Program-made: the position numbers and the translations under genes
Origin: Microbacterium sp. C5A9
Lineage (GTDB): Bacteria; Actinomycetota; Actinomycetes; Actinomycetales; Microbacteriaceae
Length of the DNA: 64,000 bases
NCBI RefSeq assembly: GCF_022627955.1
Contig: NZ_JABXGD010000006.1
Location: forward strand, 186,001 to 250,000
Direction: 5' to 3'
Shown here: in pieces, positions 47,308 to 56,278 of the stretch
How positions within the stretch are numbered: position 1 is the first letter of the stretch
Layout of the letters: every line of letters starts with the position of its first letter
The notes under the pieces: generated by a model
Told to the model about the DNA's origin: nothing
The model's database searches: none
What the model saw: only the letters and a program-made list of their open reading frames with translations

Positions 47308-48959
47308 AGCATCGGCACCTTCAGGCCGCGCTCGCGAGCGATGTCGCGCGCATGCTCGTATCCGGCGTCGACGTGGCGCATGACGCCGGTGCCCGGGTCA
47401 TTGGTCAGCACGCGCTCGAGCTTCTCGGCGGCGAGCGCCGAACCGTCGGCGACGCTGACCTGACCGGCATGGATCGAGCGGCCGATCCCGACGCCGCCGC
47501 CGTGGTGCAGCGACACCCACGACGCGCCGGATGCCGTGTTGAGCAGCGCGTTCAGCAGCGGCCAGTCGGCGATCGCATCGGACCCGTCCTTCATGGCCTC
47601 GGTCTCGCGGTACGGCGACGCGACGGATCCGGAGTCGAGGTGGTCGCGGCCGATCACGATCGGCGCCGACAACTCACCAGAGGCGACCATTTCGTTGAAC
47701 TTGAGACCGGCGAGATGACGCTCCTTGTACCCGAGCCAGCAGATGCGCGCGGGGAGTCCCTCGAAGTGCACTTTCTCGCCGGCCTTCTCGAGCCAGCGGT
47801 GCAGAGGCTTGTCGTCGGGGAAGAGCTCCGCGATCGCGCGGTCGGTCTTGTAGATGTCCTCGGGGTCGCCCGAGAGCGCCGCCCAGCGGAACGGCCCCCG
47901 GCCCTCTTCGAACTGCGGCCGGATGTAGGCCGGCACGAACCCGGGGAACTCGAACGCCCGGTCGAAGCCGCCCAGCTGCGCTTCGGCCCGGATCGAGTTG
48001 CCGTAGTCGAAGACCGCCGCCCCGGCGTCCTGGAACGCGACCATCGCGGCGACGTGCTGTGCCATCGACTCGCGCGAGCGACGGGTGAACTCCTCGGCGT
48101 CGCGCTCGGCTTCGGCGCGCCAGTCGGCGACTGCGACGCCGACGGGCAGGTAGGCGAGCGGGTCGTGCGCGCTGGTCTGATCGGTGACGATGTCGATCGG
48201 AACGCCCCGGCGCAGCAGCTCGGGGAAGACCTCGGCCGCGTTGCCGACGACCCCGACCGACAGCGCTTCCCCCGCCTGCTTCGCGGCGACGACCCGCGCG
48301 ATGGCGGCATCGAGATCGGTCGTGTACTCGTCGAGGTAGCCGTGCTCCACGCGGCGGGCGAGGCGCGACTCGTCGACGTCGACGATCAGCACGACGCCGT
48401 CGTTGAGGGTCACGGCGAGCGGCTGCGCGCCGCCCATCCCTCCGGCACCGCCGGTGAGCGTCAGCGTGCCTCGGAGCGAGTCCTTGCCGAGCGATCGGGC
48501 GACGGCGGCGAAGGTCTCATACGTGCCCTGCAGGATGCCCTGGGTGCCGATGTAGATCCACGAACCGGCGGTCATCTGGCCGTACATGATCAGGCCGAGC
48601 TCCTCGAGCTTGCGGAACTCGGGCCAGGTCGCCCAGTCCCCCACGAGGTTCGAGTTGGCGATCAGCACCCGGGGCGCCCACTCATGCGTGCGGAAGACGC
48701 CGACCGGCTTGCCCGACTGCACGAGCAGCGTCTCGTCGGGTTCCAGCTCGTCGAGGGTGCGGACGATCGCGTCGTACGCCTCCCAGTTGCGAGCGGCCTT
48801 TCCGGTGCCGCCGTACACGACGAGGTCTTCGGGGTGCTCGGCGACCTCGGGGTCGAGGTTGTTCATGAGCATCCGCTTCGCCGCTTCGGCGCCCCAGCTC
48901 TTGGCGGTGCGCTGGTTGCCGCGGGCGGCACGGATGTTCCGGACGGTCTGATCAGTCAT
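47304..48959 (-). CDS. hutU: Urocanate hydratase
   Basis: 551 residues. [42 protein letters not shown], the NAD-binding [24 protein letters not shown] and [23 protein letters not shown] are all family signatures. It hydrates urocanate to imidazolonepropionate with a tightly bound NAD. Start ATG 48959 lies eight bases inside hutH, and the stop overlaps hutI by four. Confidence 0.97.
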   Translation of the reverse strand: MTDQTVRNIRAARGNQRTAKSWGAEAAKRMLMNNLDPEVAEHPEDLVVYGGTGKAARNWEAYDAIVRTLDELEPDETLLVQSGKPVGVFRTHEWAPRVLIANSNLVGDWATWPEFRKLEELGLIMYGQMTAGSWIYIGTQGILQGTYETFAAVARSLGKDSLRGTLTLTGGAGGMGGAQPLAVTLNDGVVLIVDVDESRLARRVEHGYLDEYTTDLDAAIARVVAAKQAGEALSVGVVGNAAEVFPELLRRGVPIDIVTDQTSAHDPLAYLPVGVAVADWRAEAERDAEEFTRRSRESMAQHVAAMVAFQDAGAAVFDYGNSIRAEAQLGGFDRAFEFPGFVPAYIRPQFEEGRGPFRWAALSGDPEDIYKTDRAIAELFPDDKPLHRWLEKAGEKVHFEGLPARICWLGYKERHLAGLKFNEMVASGELSAPIVIGRDHLDSGSVASPYRETEAMKDGSDAIADWPLLNALLNTASGASWVSLHHGGGVGIGRSIHAGQVSVADGSALAAEKLERVLTNDPGTGVMRHVDAGYEHARDIARERGLKVPML

Positions 48960-50493
48960 TCGCGTGCTCCTGTGCGATGCGGGCCACGGCTCCGGACTGC
49001 ACGAGTGCGGTCACGGCCTCCATGTCGGGTGAGAGGAAGCGGTCGGGACCGGGGCCTGCCGCGACGGTGCGCACGAGGTCGCGCACCGCGCCGGTCGCCG
49101 GTCCTGCCTGCAGGGGGGCGCGCAGGTCGAGCGCGCGAGCGCCGGTGAGGATCTCGATCGCCAGGACGCGTGCGAGGCCGTCGATCGCGCGGCGGAGCTT
49201 GCGGGCGGCTGCCCACCCCATCGACACGTGGTCCTCCTGCATCGCCGACGACGGGATCGAGTCGACGGATGCCGGAACCGCGAGCCGCTTGAGTTCGGAG
49301 ACGATCCCGGCCGCCGCGTACTGCGCGATCATCAGACCGGAGTCGACGCCGACCTCGTCCGCGAGGAAGGGCGGCAGGCCGTGGCTCCGCGCGGGGTCGA
49401 GGGCGCGGTCCGTGCGACGCTCGGAGACCGAGGCGACGTCGGCGACCGAGATCGCGAGGAAGTCGAGCACTGCGGCGACCGGCGCCCCGTGGAAGTTGCC
49501 GTTCGACTCGATCCGTCCGTCGAGGGTGATCACCGGGTTGTCGATCACGCTCGCGAGCTCGCGGTCGGCGACCATCGCGGCGTGCGCCGTCGTGTCTCGA
49601 GCGGCGCCGTGCACCTGCGGCGAGCAGCGCAGCGAGTAGGCATCCTGCACCCGCCCGTCCTCCGGCCCCTTGTGGCTGTGCACGATGGGCGACGCACGCA
49701 GGAAGGCGCGCAGGTTCGCCGCGGACTCGCCCTGGCCGGACTGCGGGCGCAGCGCCATGAGGTCGGCGGCGAAGACGGCATCGGTCCCCAGCTGCGATTC
49801 GACCGACATCGCCGCGGCCATGTCGGCCGTCAGCAGCAGCGTCTCGAGGTCGTGCAGCGCCAGCACGAGCATCCCGAGCATTCCGTCGGTGCCGTTGATG
49901 AGCGCGAGCCCCTCCTTCTCGACGAGAGTGAGCGGCTCGATGCCCGCGGCGGCGAGCGCGTCGGACGCCGGAACGAGCTCGCCGTCCGCGGTGCGGACCT
50001 CTCCCTCGCCCATCGCCGCGAGAGCGATGTGCGCGAGCGGAGCGAGGTCGCCGGAGCATCCGAGTGATCCGTATTCGCGGACGACCGGCACGATGCCGGC
50101 GTTCAGCAGCGCCGCATAGGTCTCGACGACGATCGGGCGCACGCCGGTGCGCCCCGAGGCGAGGGTCTGCAGGCGCAGCAGCTGCAGGCCGCGGACGACC
50201 TCGCGCTCGACTTCGGCACCGGTGCCGGCTGCGTGCGAGCGGATGAGGCTCGCCTGCAGCTGCAGCCGTCGGTCGGGGGCGATGAATGTGGTCGCCAGCG
50301 CGCCGAACCCGGTCGAGACGCCGTAGTGCGGATGCGGGTCGGCCGCGAGACCGTCGATCACGCGACGGGTCTCGGCGACGCGCTCGATCGCCTCGGGACT
50401 CACGGTGACGCGGGCGCCATGCCGGGCGACGGCGACGACATCGGCCGGGCTCAGGGGTGCGGCGCCGACGAGAACGGAGGACGGATCAGTCAT
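48952..50493 (-). CDS. hutH: Histidine ammonia-lyase
   Basis: 513 residues from ATG 50493. [11 protein letters not shown] has the catalytic Tyr; the MIO prosthetic group would form from C146-S147-G148 ([14 protein letters not shown]), with Cys in place of the Ala usual in Pseudomonas. [18 protein letters not shown] and NFHGAPVA are conserved. It removes ammonia from histidine to give urocanate. It leads the hutHUIG operon, divergent from the IclR regulator. Confidence 0.96.
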   Translation of the reverse strand: MTDPSSVLVGAAPLSPADVVAVARHGARVTVSPEAIERVAETRRVIDGLAADPHPHYGVSTGFGALATTFIAPDRRLQLQASLIRSHAAGTGAEVEREVVRGLQLLRLQTLASGRTGVRPIVVETYAALLNAGIVPVVREYGSLGCSGDLAPLAHIALAAMGEGEVRTADGELVPASDALAAAGIEPLTLVEKEGLALINGTDGMLGMLVLALHDLETLLLTADMAAAMSVESQLGTDAVFAADLMALRPQSGQGESAANLRAFLRASPIVHSHKGPEDGRVQDAYSLRCSPQVHGAARDTTAHAAMVADRELASVIDNPVITLDGRIESNGNFHGAPVAAVLDFLAISVADVASVSERRTDRALDPARSHGLPPFLADEVGVDSGLMIAQYAAAGIVSELKRLAVPASVDSIPSSAMQEDHVSMGWAAARKLRRAIDGLARVLAIEILTGARALDLRAPLQAGPATGAVRDLVRTVAAGPGPDRFLSPDMEAVTALVQSGAVARIAQEHAND

Positions 50494-50533
50494 GTCTCGA
50501 TTCCACACCTCGGGGGTCGCTTCCGTCAGGGGG

Positions 50534-50555
50534 TCATGACATGCTGTGTCTATGA
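50534..50555. promoter_or_regulatory. Imperfect inverted repeat at the iclR start, hut control candidate
   Basis: TCATGACA-TGCTG-TGTCTATGA is an inverted repeat with one extra base in the right arm. It lies 41 bases upstream of hutH and overlaps the iclR start codon, a position suited to repression of both directions. Confidence 0.5.
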
Positions 50556-51337
50556 TCCCAGACAAAGGACCTGACACGGCATCCCCCGCCGAGCCGCAGG
50601 TTCCGGCGGCCGACCAGACCCTGCGCATCCTCCGCTACCTGGCCGGCCGGCCCGCGCCGGTCGCCGCGTCGGCGATCGCACGCGAGCTCGCTCTCCCCCG
50701 CTCGACCGTCTATCACCTGCTCACGACCCTGGCCACGCACGGTTTCGTGATGCACCTGCGGGAGGAGCGCCGGTGGGGGCTCGGCACCTCGGCGTTCGAG
50801 CTCGCGGGCGGCTACTCCCGTCAGCAGCCGCTCGCCCGACTGGGCAGACCGCTGGTCGCCGCACTGTCCGATCGTCTCGGCGAGAGCGCCCACCTCGCGG
50901 TCATGAGCGGTGGCGACGTGCTGTACATCGTCGAGGAGCGCGCGCCCCGGCGCCCGACGCTCGTCACGGACGTCGGAGTGCGGTTGCCCGCCCATCTCAC
51001 GGCCTCGGGTCGGGCGATGCTCGCATCGCTCCCCCGTGAGCAGGTGCGCGCCCTGTACCCCAGCGCCTCCGCGTTTCCCGATCGCACGGGTCTCGGACCG
51101 CGCACGCCGAGCGCACTCCGCGAGGTGCTGCGCGAGGTGCGCGCCCGCGGCTACGCGACAGAAGACAGCGAGGTCGCCGACGGCCTGCGCTCGGTCGGCG
51201 CCGCCGTGCGCGATCATACGGGCTGGCCGGTGGCCGCCGTCGCGGTCACATGGGCCGGGTCCGACCTCGATGAGCAGGTGCTCGCGGTCGCGGTGCGCGA
51301 GACCGCAGCCGTCCTCGAGGCACGAGTGGCGCGCTGA
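50552..51337 (+). CDS. IclR-family regulator, probable hut regulator
   Basis: 261 residues. The winged HTH (TLRILRYLAGRPAPVAASAIARELALPRSTVYHLLTTLATHGFV) and IclR effector domain (LGESAHLAVMSGGDVLYIVEE, RLPAHLTASGRAMLASLP, SVGAAVRDHTGWPVAAVAVTWAG) are complete. ATG 50552 is used; GTG 50546 is in frame. Divergent from hutH by 58 bases. IclR-type hut repressors are known in corynebacteria (HutR), so urocanate or histidine is a likely effector; this is inferred. Confidence 0.88.
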   Translation: MIPDKGPDTASPAEPQVPAADQTLRILRYLAGRPAPVAASAIARELALPRSTVYHLLTTLATHGFVMHLREERRWGLGTSAFELAGGYSRQQPLARLGRPLVAALSDRLGESAHLAVMSGGDVLYIVEERAPRRPTLVTDVGVRLPAHLTASGRAMLASLPREQVRALYPSASAFPDRTGLGPRTPSALREVLREVRARGYATEDSEVADGLRSVGAAVRDHTGWPVAAVAVTWAGSDLDEQVLAVAVRETAAVLEARVAR

Positions 51338-51920
51338 CCGCTCGCTACTCCCCGATCTCGCGCTGCTCGACACCTCGGCCTCGGCCTTCACGATCGAGGT
51401 CAACGACGCCCTGGCCGACATTCCCGGGGTCACCGCCTCCCCCGCGCACTGCGACGCTGACGGCGGCGTGATCTCCGGCAACGGCTCCGCCTATCTGTAC
51501 GGAGACGGGTCAGGCACCTTCACGGGACCGGACGGTTCGGTGCAGAACTTCGGCGACCGCTCCGGCAACTACACGAGCGAAACGATCACCGTCCAGAACT
51601 TCGGTGACGGCACCGCTCTGGTCGACGACGAGATGATCGACGCCGTGGCGCAGGTCTTCACGACCCTCGACATCGCCGAGGCGCAGGTGAGCGGTCGCAC
51701 CGACGCGATCGGCTCGGATGCCGAGAACCAGGTCCTGTCGGAGCAGCGGGCGGAGTCCGTGGTCGACGGTCTTCAGGATCGAGGCGTGACGACATCACTC
51801 ACCGCCGAGGGCTTCGGCGAGAGCCGACCGGTCGCCGCGAACGAGATCGACGGTGTCGACAACCCTGCCGGTCGCCAGTTGAACCGGCGCGTCGAGATCT
51901 TCATCCCCGCGGTGCTGTAG
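51338..51920 (+). pseudogene. OmpA-like C-terminal domain remnant without a start
   Basis: The open frame beginning after the iclR stop encodes a secreted-type region (TASPAHCDADGGVISGNGSAYLYGDG, FTGPDGSVQNFGDRSGNY) followed by an OmpA-type peptidoglycan-binding half: IAEAQVSGRTDAIGSDAENQVLSEQRAESVVDGL and GFGESRPVAANE...GRQLNRRVEIFI. No signal peptide, no lipobox and no ATG/GTG/TTG with a ribosome site opens the frame; the only in-frame ATG (51270) lies inside iclR. The 5' part, including the export signal, seems deleted. It ends just before a terminator and a tRNA gene. Confidence 0.6.
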
Positions 51921-51941
51921 CGGGCCGAGCGGAAAGAGAAA

Positions 51942-51965
51942 GGCCCCGGGCGTGAGCCGGGGGCC
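51942..51965. terminator. Hairpin terminator between the OmpA remnant and tRNA-Ala
   Basis: GGCCCCGG-N7-CCGGGGGCC. Toward the plus strand it is followed by TTCTT; toward the minus strand by TTTCTCTTTCC. It therefore can end the tRNA transcript as well. Confidence 0.7.
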
Positions 51966-51977
51966 TTCTTCACGGTG

Positions 51978-52050
51978 TGGACCTAAGGGGATTCGAACCC
52001 CTGACCTCCTCGATGCGAACGAGGCGCGCTACCAACTGCGCCATAGGCCC
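51978..52050 (-). tRNA. tRNA-Ala (anticodon CGC)
   Basis: 73 bases that fold as a cloverleaf. The acceptor stem GGGCCTA/TAGGTCC includes the G3-U70 alanine identity pair; the anticodon stem CCTCG/CGAGG holds the loop TTCGCAT (CGC, reading GCG). GGTTCGAATCC is the T-arm. CCA is not encoded. Confidence 0.95.
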
Positions 52051-52101
52051 GTGAACCTCGTCTACGTTATCACGCTCGACGAGGTGCCTGCGTCGTCCGG
52101 G

Positions 52102-52947
52102 TCACCCGGCGGCACGCCTGGCGAGCAGATCGCGAACGTGCGCTTCGATCTCCGCGTCGTCCACGAAGCCCATGCGTGCATACGGTGACGACGCGGCGGG
52201 CATCTGCACGGGTGCGGCGGGAGCCATCTGCTCGGCGCGCTCGCGCAGTGCGGCGAGCCGCGCCGCCTTGCGGCGCTCTTCCTGAGCCTCGATCTCGGCA
52301 CGAGCGGCCTGCGCGCGAGAACCGGCGACGGACACCAGCGGCTCGGGAAGCGGGCGCGGCGTCCAGGTCGCAGGCCCCTGGTCGTGCAGAGCGGGCGCCA
52401 CCCGAGGGGCCGGCGTCTCGACGACCTGCGCCGGACGACGTGCGGCGCGCGACGCGACGGACGCCATGCGCTGCAGCACGACCGCTGCGGTGATCGCCAG
52501 GGCGCCGCCGAGCCAGATCAGCAGCTGCGTCTGTGCGACGACCAGCTGCCACACCCCGAGACCGGCGATCGCGAGACCGATGAGCGACACAGCGGTCGCC
52601 GTCACCCGCACGCGCCGACGCGCACGCGCCTGACGGATGACGGGGTCGGCCCTGGTCGCGGCGAGTTCCTGACGCAGCATCTCGAGCTCGGCGGACTCCC
52701 GCTCGGACTGCACGCGCTTCGCCAGCTTCTGCTGCGCGAGAGCGGTGCGCGCGTTGAGCTCGAGGCGCACCTCGTCGGGAGTCTCACTCGTCTCGGCGAG
52801 GACCCGGAGGGCCTGATTGAGTCGGACGGCATTGCGCTCTGCGGCGTCGTACTGGAAGCGTCCGCGCCACGAGGGCAGCAGATAGAGCATCCACAGGAGC
52901 ACGGCGACGAGCACGATCACTCCCCCGCTCAGCACCGGCCCGTCCAT
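52102..52947 (-). CDS. Membrane-anchored conserved actinobacterial protein
   Basis: 281 residues. One N-terminal helix (about 6-25), a charged coiled-coil-like region (35-100), two central helices (113-134, 139-160), then a Pro/Ala-rich cytoplasmic part with a Glu/Arg coiled coil (210-240). The end MGFVDDAEIEAHVRDLLARRAAG is a short conserved tail. Proteins of this layout are often labelled large exoprotein in Microbacteriaceae without support. Function unknown. Confidence 0.7.
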   Translation of the reverse strand: MDGPVLSGGVIVLVAVLLWMLYLLPSWRGRFQYDAAERNAVRLNQALRVLAETSETPDEVRLELNARTALAQQKLAKRVQSERESAELEMLRQELAATRADPVIRQARARRRVRVTATAVSLIGLAIAGLGVWQLVVAQTQLLIWLGGALAITAAVVLQRMASVASRAARRPAQVVETPAPRVAPALHDQGPATWTPRPLPEPLVSVAGSRAQAARAEIEAQEERRKAARLAALRERAEQMAPAAPVQMPAASSPYARMGFVDDAEIEAHVRDLLARRAAG

Positions 52948-53028
52948 GTCGTCAACGGTACGGGAACAGCGGTGTCCACGACGCTCGGTACGAGCGCGTG
53001 TCGCGATCAGTTCCGCGCGAAAGGACCG

Positions 53029-53658
53029 TCAGATGATCATTCGATCCGCGGGCGGGATCGTCGCGGCATCCGGGGGCACCTGACCGTTCACCCACCGCGC
53101 CAGCACACCCTGCGGCACATCCTCGCGCGTCAGCGCGAATGCGTAGTGGTCGCGCCAGTCCCCATCGATGTGGATATAGCGTCTCCGGAGCCCCTCGTAG
53201 CGGAAGCCGAGCTTCTGCACGATGCGCAGGCTCGCCGCGTTCTCGGGGCGGATGCAGATCTCCATGCGGTGCAGCGCATACTCCGTGAAGCACGCGTCGG
53301 TGGCGAGCGCCACCGCGGTGGGGGTGATCCCCTTGCCCGCGAACCTCTCGCTCACCCAGTAGCCGATGGTCGCCGAGCAGAGCGACCCGCGGGCCACTCC
53401 CCAGACGTTGAGCTGCCCCGCGATCTCGCCCTCGTACTCCATGACGAACGGATAGCCCGCACCGTCGCGATACTGCTGCAACAGACGGCGGATGCTGAGA
53501 CGCATGTCGAAGGAGACCGCACCGTACGGCACGGTCGCCTCCCACGGCTGCAGCCACTGCCGATTCGACAGCAGCTCATGCTGCAGCGCCCTCGCGTCGC
53601 GCGGGCGCACGAGACGCAGCTCGACCGGACCGTGCCGCATCCCCGTCGCCAGTTCCAT
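53029..53658 (-). CDS. GNAT acetyltransferase, RimJ-like
   Basis: 209 residues. VELRLVRPRDARALQHELLSNRQWLQPWEAT is the RimJ/RimL-type start, GYWVSERFAGKGITPTAVALATDACF is the acetyl-CoA loop, and HRMEICIRPENAASLRIVQKLGFRYEGLRRRYIHIDGDWRDHYAFALTRED is the conserved C-terminus. It probably acetylates the N-terminus of a ribosomal or other protein. It follows galU by 27 bases in the same direction, a common gene order in this family. Confidence 0.88.
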   Translation of the reverse strand: MELATGMRHGPVELRLVRPRDARALQHELLSNRQWLQPWEATVPYGAVSFDMRLSIRRLLQQYRDGAGYPFVMEYEGEIAGQLNVWGVARGSLCSATIGYWVSERFAGKGITPTAVALATDACFTEYALHRMEICIRPENAASLRIVQKLGFRYEGLRRRYIHIDGDWRDHYAFALTREDVPQGVLARWVNGQVPPDAATIPPADRMII

Positions 53659-53685
53659 CCTGCGCGCTCCCCGCAGCCGTGACGC

Positions 53686-54573
53686 CTACAGGCGCTCTGC
53701 GAACTCCTTGAGCCACGGACGCAGCTCCGGACCGAGGTCCTCGCGGTCCGAGGCGAGCTGCACGATCGCCTTGATGTAGTCGACACGGTCGCCCGTGTCG
53801 TAGCGGCGTCCACGGAACACCACGCCGACGACTCCGGGACCCTCGGGGTCGGTCGCCAGCACCTGCAGCGCATCCGTCAGCTGGATCTCGCCGCCCTTGC
53901 CGGGCTCGGTGTGCTCGAGCACGTCGAAGATCGAGGCCGGCAGCACGTACCGGCCGATCACGGCGAGGTTCGACGGGGCGTCCTCGACCGGGGGCTTCTC
54001 GACGAGGCCGGTGACCTTCACGGCGTCCGAGCCCTCGATCTCCTCGACGGCGGCAGCGCCGTACATGTGGATGCTGGCCGGATCGACCTCCATGAGCGCG
54101 ATCACGGCCGCGCCGGTGCGCTCGTGCTCGGCGATCATCTCGGTGAGCAGCGGATCCCGTGCGTCGATGAGGTCGTCACCCAGCAGCACCGCGAACGAGC
54201 TGTCGCCGACGTGGGTGCGAGCACGCAGCACCGCGTGTCCGAGTCCCTTCGGCTCGCCCTGACGCACGAAGTGGATGTCCGCGAGGTCGCTCGACTTCAT
54301 GACGTGCTCGAGACGACCCATGTCGCCCTTCTCGGTGAGCTTCACCTCGAGCTCGGGAACCGAGTCGAAGTGGTTCGAGATGGCGTTCTTGTTGCGGCCG
54401 ATGATGACGAGGATGTCGTCGATGCCGGCGTCAGCCGCCTCCTCGACCACGTACTGGATTGCCGGCTTGTCGACGACAGGCAGCATCTCCTTCGGCATCG
54501 CCTTCGTCGCGGGCAGGAAACGCGTCCCCAGTCCTGCAGCGGGAATGACAGCTTTGATCTTCTGATGACCCAT
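53686..54573 (-). CDS. galU: UTP-glucose-1-phosphate uridylyltransferase
   Basis: 295 residues. AVIPAAGLGTRFLPATKAMPKEMLPVVDKPAIQYVVEEA is the nucleotidyltransferase signature, FVRQGEPKGLGHAVLRA and AVLLGDDLID bind UTP and metal, and TGLVEKPPVEDAPSNLAVIGRYVL the sugar. It makes UDP-glucose for cell-wall and glycolipid synthesis. Divergent from the cyclo-ligase gene by 40 bases. Confidence 0.95.
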   Translation of the reverse strand: MGHQKIKAVIPAAGLGTRFLPATKAMPKEMLPVVDKPAIQYVVEEAADAGIDDILVIIGRNKNAISNHFDSVPELEVKLTEKGDMGRLEHVMKSSDLADIHFVRQGEPKGLGHAVLRARTHVGDSSFAVLLGDDLIDARDPLLTEMIAEHERTGAAVIALMEVDPASIHMYGAAAVEEIEGSDAVKVTGLVEKPPVEDAPSNLAVIGRYVLPASIFDVLEHTEPGKGGEIQLTDALQVLATDPEGPGVVGVVFRGRRYDTGDRVDYIKAIVQLASDREDLGPELRPWLKEFAERL

Positions 54574-54613
54574 CCTGACAGCCTAGTGGTGGAGCCGCCG
54601 TAGACTCGGAGAC

Positions 54614-55210
54614 ATGGCGAATGACGTCGAGCACGAGAAGCGCGCGCTGCGTGCCGAGCTCCGCGAACGACGGCAGCTGCTGAGCGAATCGCAGCGCGAC
54701 TCCCTGGCTGCGGCGATCACCGTGCGCCTGGACGAGCTCGTGGACTCCCTGGGTGCACGCTCGATCTCGTGCTTCCTGTCCACGACGACGGAGCCGGGAA
54801 CGAGGGAGTTCGTGCGCGCCGCGGTGCGCCGAGGCATCCGCGTGCTCCTTCCCGTCACCCGGGCCGACGGCCTGCTCGACTGGGCGGTCGCCACCGAGGA
54901 CGACGAGATCGCCGAGGGGCTCTTCGGGCTTCCCGAGCCGACCGGCGAGGTGCTCGGTCCGATCGCCGTGAACGACGTCGACCTCATGATCATCCCCGCG
55001 GCGGCCGTGGATCGCGGCGGCATGCGCATGGGCTGGGGACGCGGTTACTTCGACAAGACCATCGGATCGATGGAGAAGTGCCCTCCCGTGTACGCGGTCA
55101 TCTATGATTCCGAGGTACTCGATCTCCTGCCGAGGGAGGTGCACGATCAGCCGGTGACCGGCGTCGTGACCCCCACGCAGACCCTTCTCCTGTCGCCGAC
55201 CCGGCGCTGA
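54614..55210 (+). CDS. 5-formyltetrahydrofolate cyclo-ligase
   Basis: 198 residues. KRALRAELRERRQLLS opens the fold, ISCFLSTTTEPGTREFV and GLFGLPEPTGEVLGP follow, and DLMIIPAAAVDRGGMRMGWGRGYFDKTI is the conserved ATP/folate-binding motif. It converts 5-formyl-THF to 5,10-methenyl-THF using ATP. It starts a small plus-strand group with the FmdB-like and mscL genes, in the order common in actinobacteria. Confidence 0.93.
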   Translation: MANDVEHEKRALRAELRERRQLLSESQRDSLAAAITVRLDELVDSLGARSISCFLSTTTEPGTREFVRAAVRRGIRVLLPVTRADGLLDWAVATEDDEIAEGLFGLPEPTGEVLGPIAVNDVDLMIIPAAAVDRGGMRMGWGRGYFDKTIGSMEKCPPVYAVIYDSEVLDLLPREVHDQPVTGVVTPTQTLLLSPTRR

Positions 55211-55225
55211 CCCACGAGGACCGCT

Positions 55226-55498
55226 ATGCCCACCTATGCCTATGCCTGCCGTTCCTGCGGCCACGCCTTCGACGCCGTGCAGAGCTTCGCCGACGATGCG
55301 CTGACCGTCTGCCCCGAGTGCGGCGGAGAGCTGCGCAAGCAGTACGGCTCGATCGGCGTCACGTTCAACGGCTCCGGTTTCTATCGCACCGACTCGCGGG
55401 CGGGCTCCGCGGGTTCGTCCTCGACCCCGGCATCATCGAAATCAGAGTCGACGACGAGCGCGAAGCCCGCACCCGCCGCGACCTCCGCTTCGTCCTGA
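55226..55498 (+). CDS. FmdB-family zinc-ribbon protein
   Basis: 90 residues. MPTYAYACRSCGHAFDAVQSFADDALTVCPECGGELRKQYGSIGVTFNGSGFYRTDSR contains two CxxC pairs (C8/C11, C31/C34) that form a zinc ribbon. A Ser/Ala-rich unstructured tail follows. Probably a small regulatory or RNA/DNA-binding protein; the role is not established. It lies 15 bases after the cyclo-ligase and 25 before mscL. Confidence 0.88.
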   Translation: MPTYAYACRSCGHAFDAVQSFADDALTVCPECGGELRKQYGSIGVTFNGSGFYRTDSRAGSAGSSSTPASSKSESTTSAKPAPAATSASS

Positions 55499-55523
55499 CG
55501 CACTGAACAACACGGAGAATCAC

Positions 55524-55952
55524 ATGCTCAAAGGTTTCAAGGACTTCCTCCTCCGAGGCAACGTCATCGATCTGGCTGTCGCGGTCGTCATCGGAACCGC
55601 GTTCACGGCCATCGTCACCGCCGTCGTGAACAGCCTCATCACCCCGCTCGTCTCGCTGTTCTTCAACGCCGACGCGACGGGGAGCTTCGGCCCCCAGATC
55701 CCCAACATCTACGGCGAGATGGTCACCTTCCCGATCGGCGACCTCATCTCGGCGATCATCAGCTTCCTCGCCGTGGCCGCCGTCGTCTACTTCGTCTTCG
55801 TCCTGCCGATGAACACGTTCAAGGCGCATGTCGAGGCACGCAAGGGCACCGCCGCCGAAGAGCCCGCCGAAGAGCCGGCCGCCGCGACCGAGACCGAGCT
55901 GCTCATCGAGATCCGCGACCTGCTCGCCAAGCAGCAGGCCGCGCGCGACTGA
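55524..55952 (+). CDS. mscL: Large-conductance mechanosensitive channel
   Basis: 142 residues. MLKGFKDFLLRGNVIDLAVAVVIGTAFTAIVTAVVNSLITPLV is the gating N-terminal helix and TM1, and ISFLAVAAVVYFVFVLPMN is TM2, followed by the cytoplasmic helix with an EEPAEEPAA linker. Homopentamers release solutes under hypo-osmotic shock. Length is normal. Last gene of its group; a hairpin follows 49 bases downstream. Confidence 0.96.
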   Translation: MLKGFKDFLLRGNVIDLAVAVVIGTAFTAIVTAVVNSLITPLVSLFFNADATGSFGPQIPNIYGEMVTFPIGDLISAIISFLAVAAVVYFVFVLPMNTFKAHVEARKGTAAEEPAEEPAAATETELLIEIRDLLAKQQAARD

Positions 55953-56001
55953 CACGAGAGAGCCGCACTCCGGCATCCGCCCGGCGCCGAGAACCTGTCG
56001 A

Positions 56002-56050
56002 CCGCCCGAGATCCCGACCGAATCCCCTGGATTCTCGGGATCCCGGGCGG
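56002..56050. terminator. Long imperfect hairpin between mscL and the convergent small gene
   Basis: CCGCCCG (56002-56008) pairs with CGGGCGG (56044-56050), with further inner pairing GATCCCGA / TCGGGATC and GAATCC / GGATTC. No T-run follows, but the position between convergent genes fits a terminator. Confidence 0.55.
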
Positions 56051-56074
56051 TTCGCCGTTTCCCGGCGAGGTGCC

Positions 56075-56278
56075 TCAATAGTGCGGGGGCACGTCCTGCA
56101 TCAGCCGGTCGTCGTTGGGGCCCTTCGCGCCGCGGGGTGCGGATGCCCGCGGCTTCTCGCCCGCGGCGTGTTCGGGAGACGTGTCGGTGCCCTCCACCGG
56201 CGTCAGACGTGCGCGCCGCGAGCCGGCCACCCGCACCACTTCCTGGCGCGGAGCCGAGGGATCGGCGTCGTCAGTCAT
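56075..56278 (-). CDS. Small hydrophilic protein, co-translated with the helicase-like gene
   Basis: 67 residues from ATG 56278, low-complexity and charged (RVAGSRRARLTPVEGTDTSPEH), ending LMQDVPPHY. The start overlaps the end of the large helicase-like gene by eight bases (ATGACTGA), so it would be translated with it. No domain is recognised. The compact overlap is the main support. Confidence 0.6.
   Translation of the reverse strand: MTDDADPSAPRQEVVRVAGSRRARLTPVEGTDTSPEHAAGEKPRASAPRGAKGPNDDRLMQDVPPHY

Noticed and set aside
51338..52050. tRNA-Ala as an attachment site of a mobile element
   Set aside because: No repeat of the tRNA 3' end and no integrase were found on either side.
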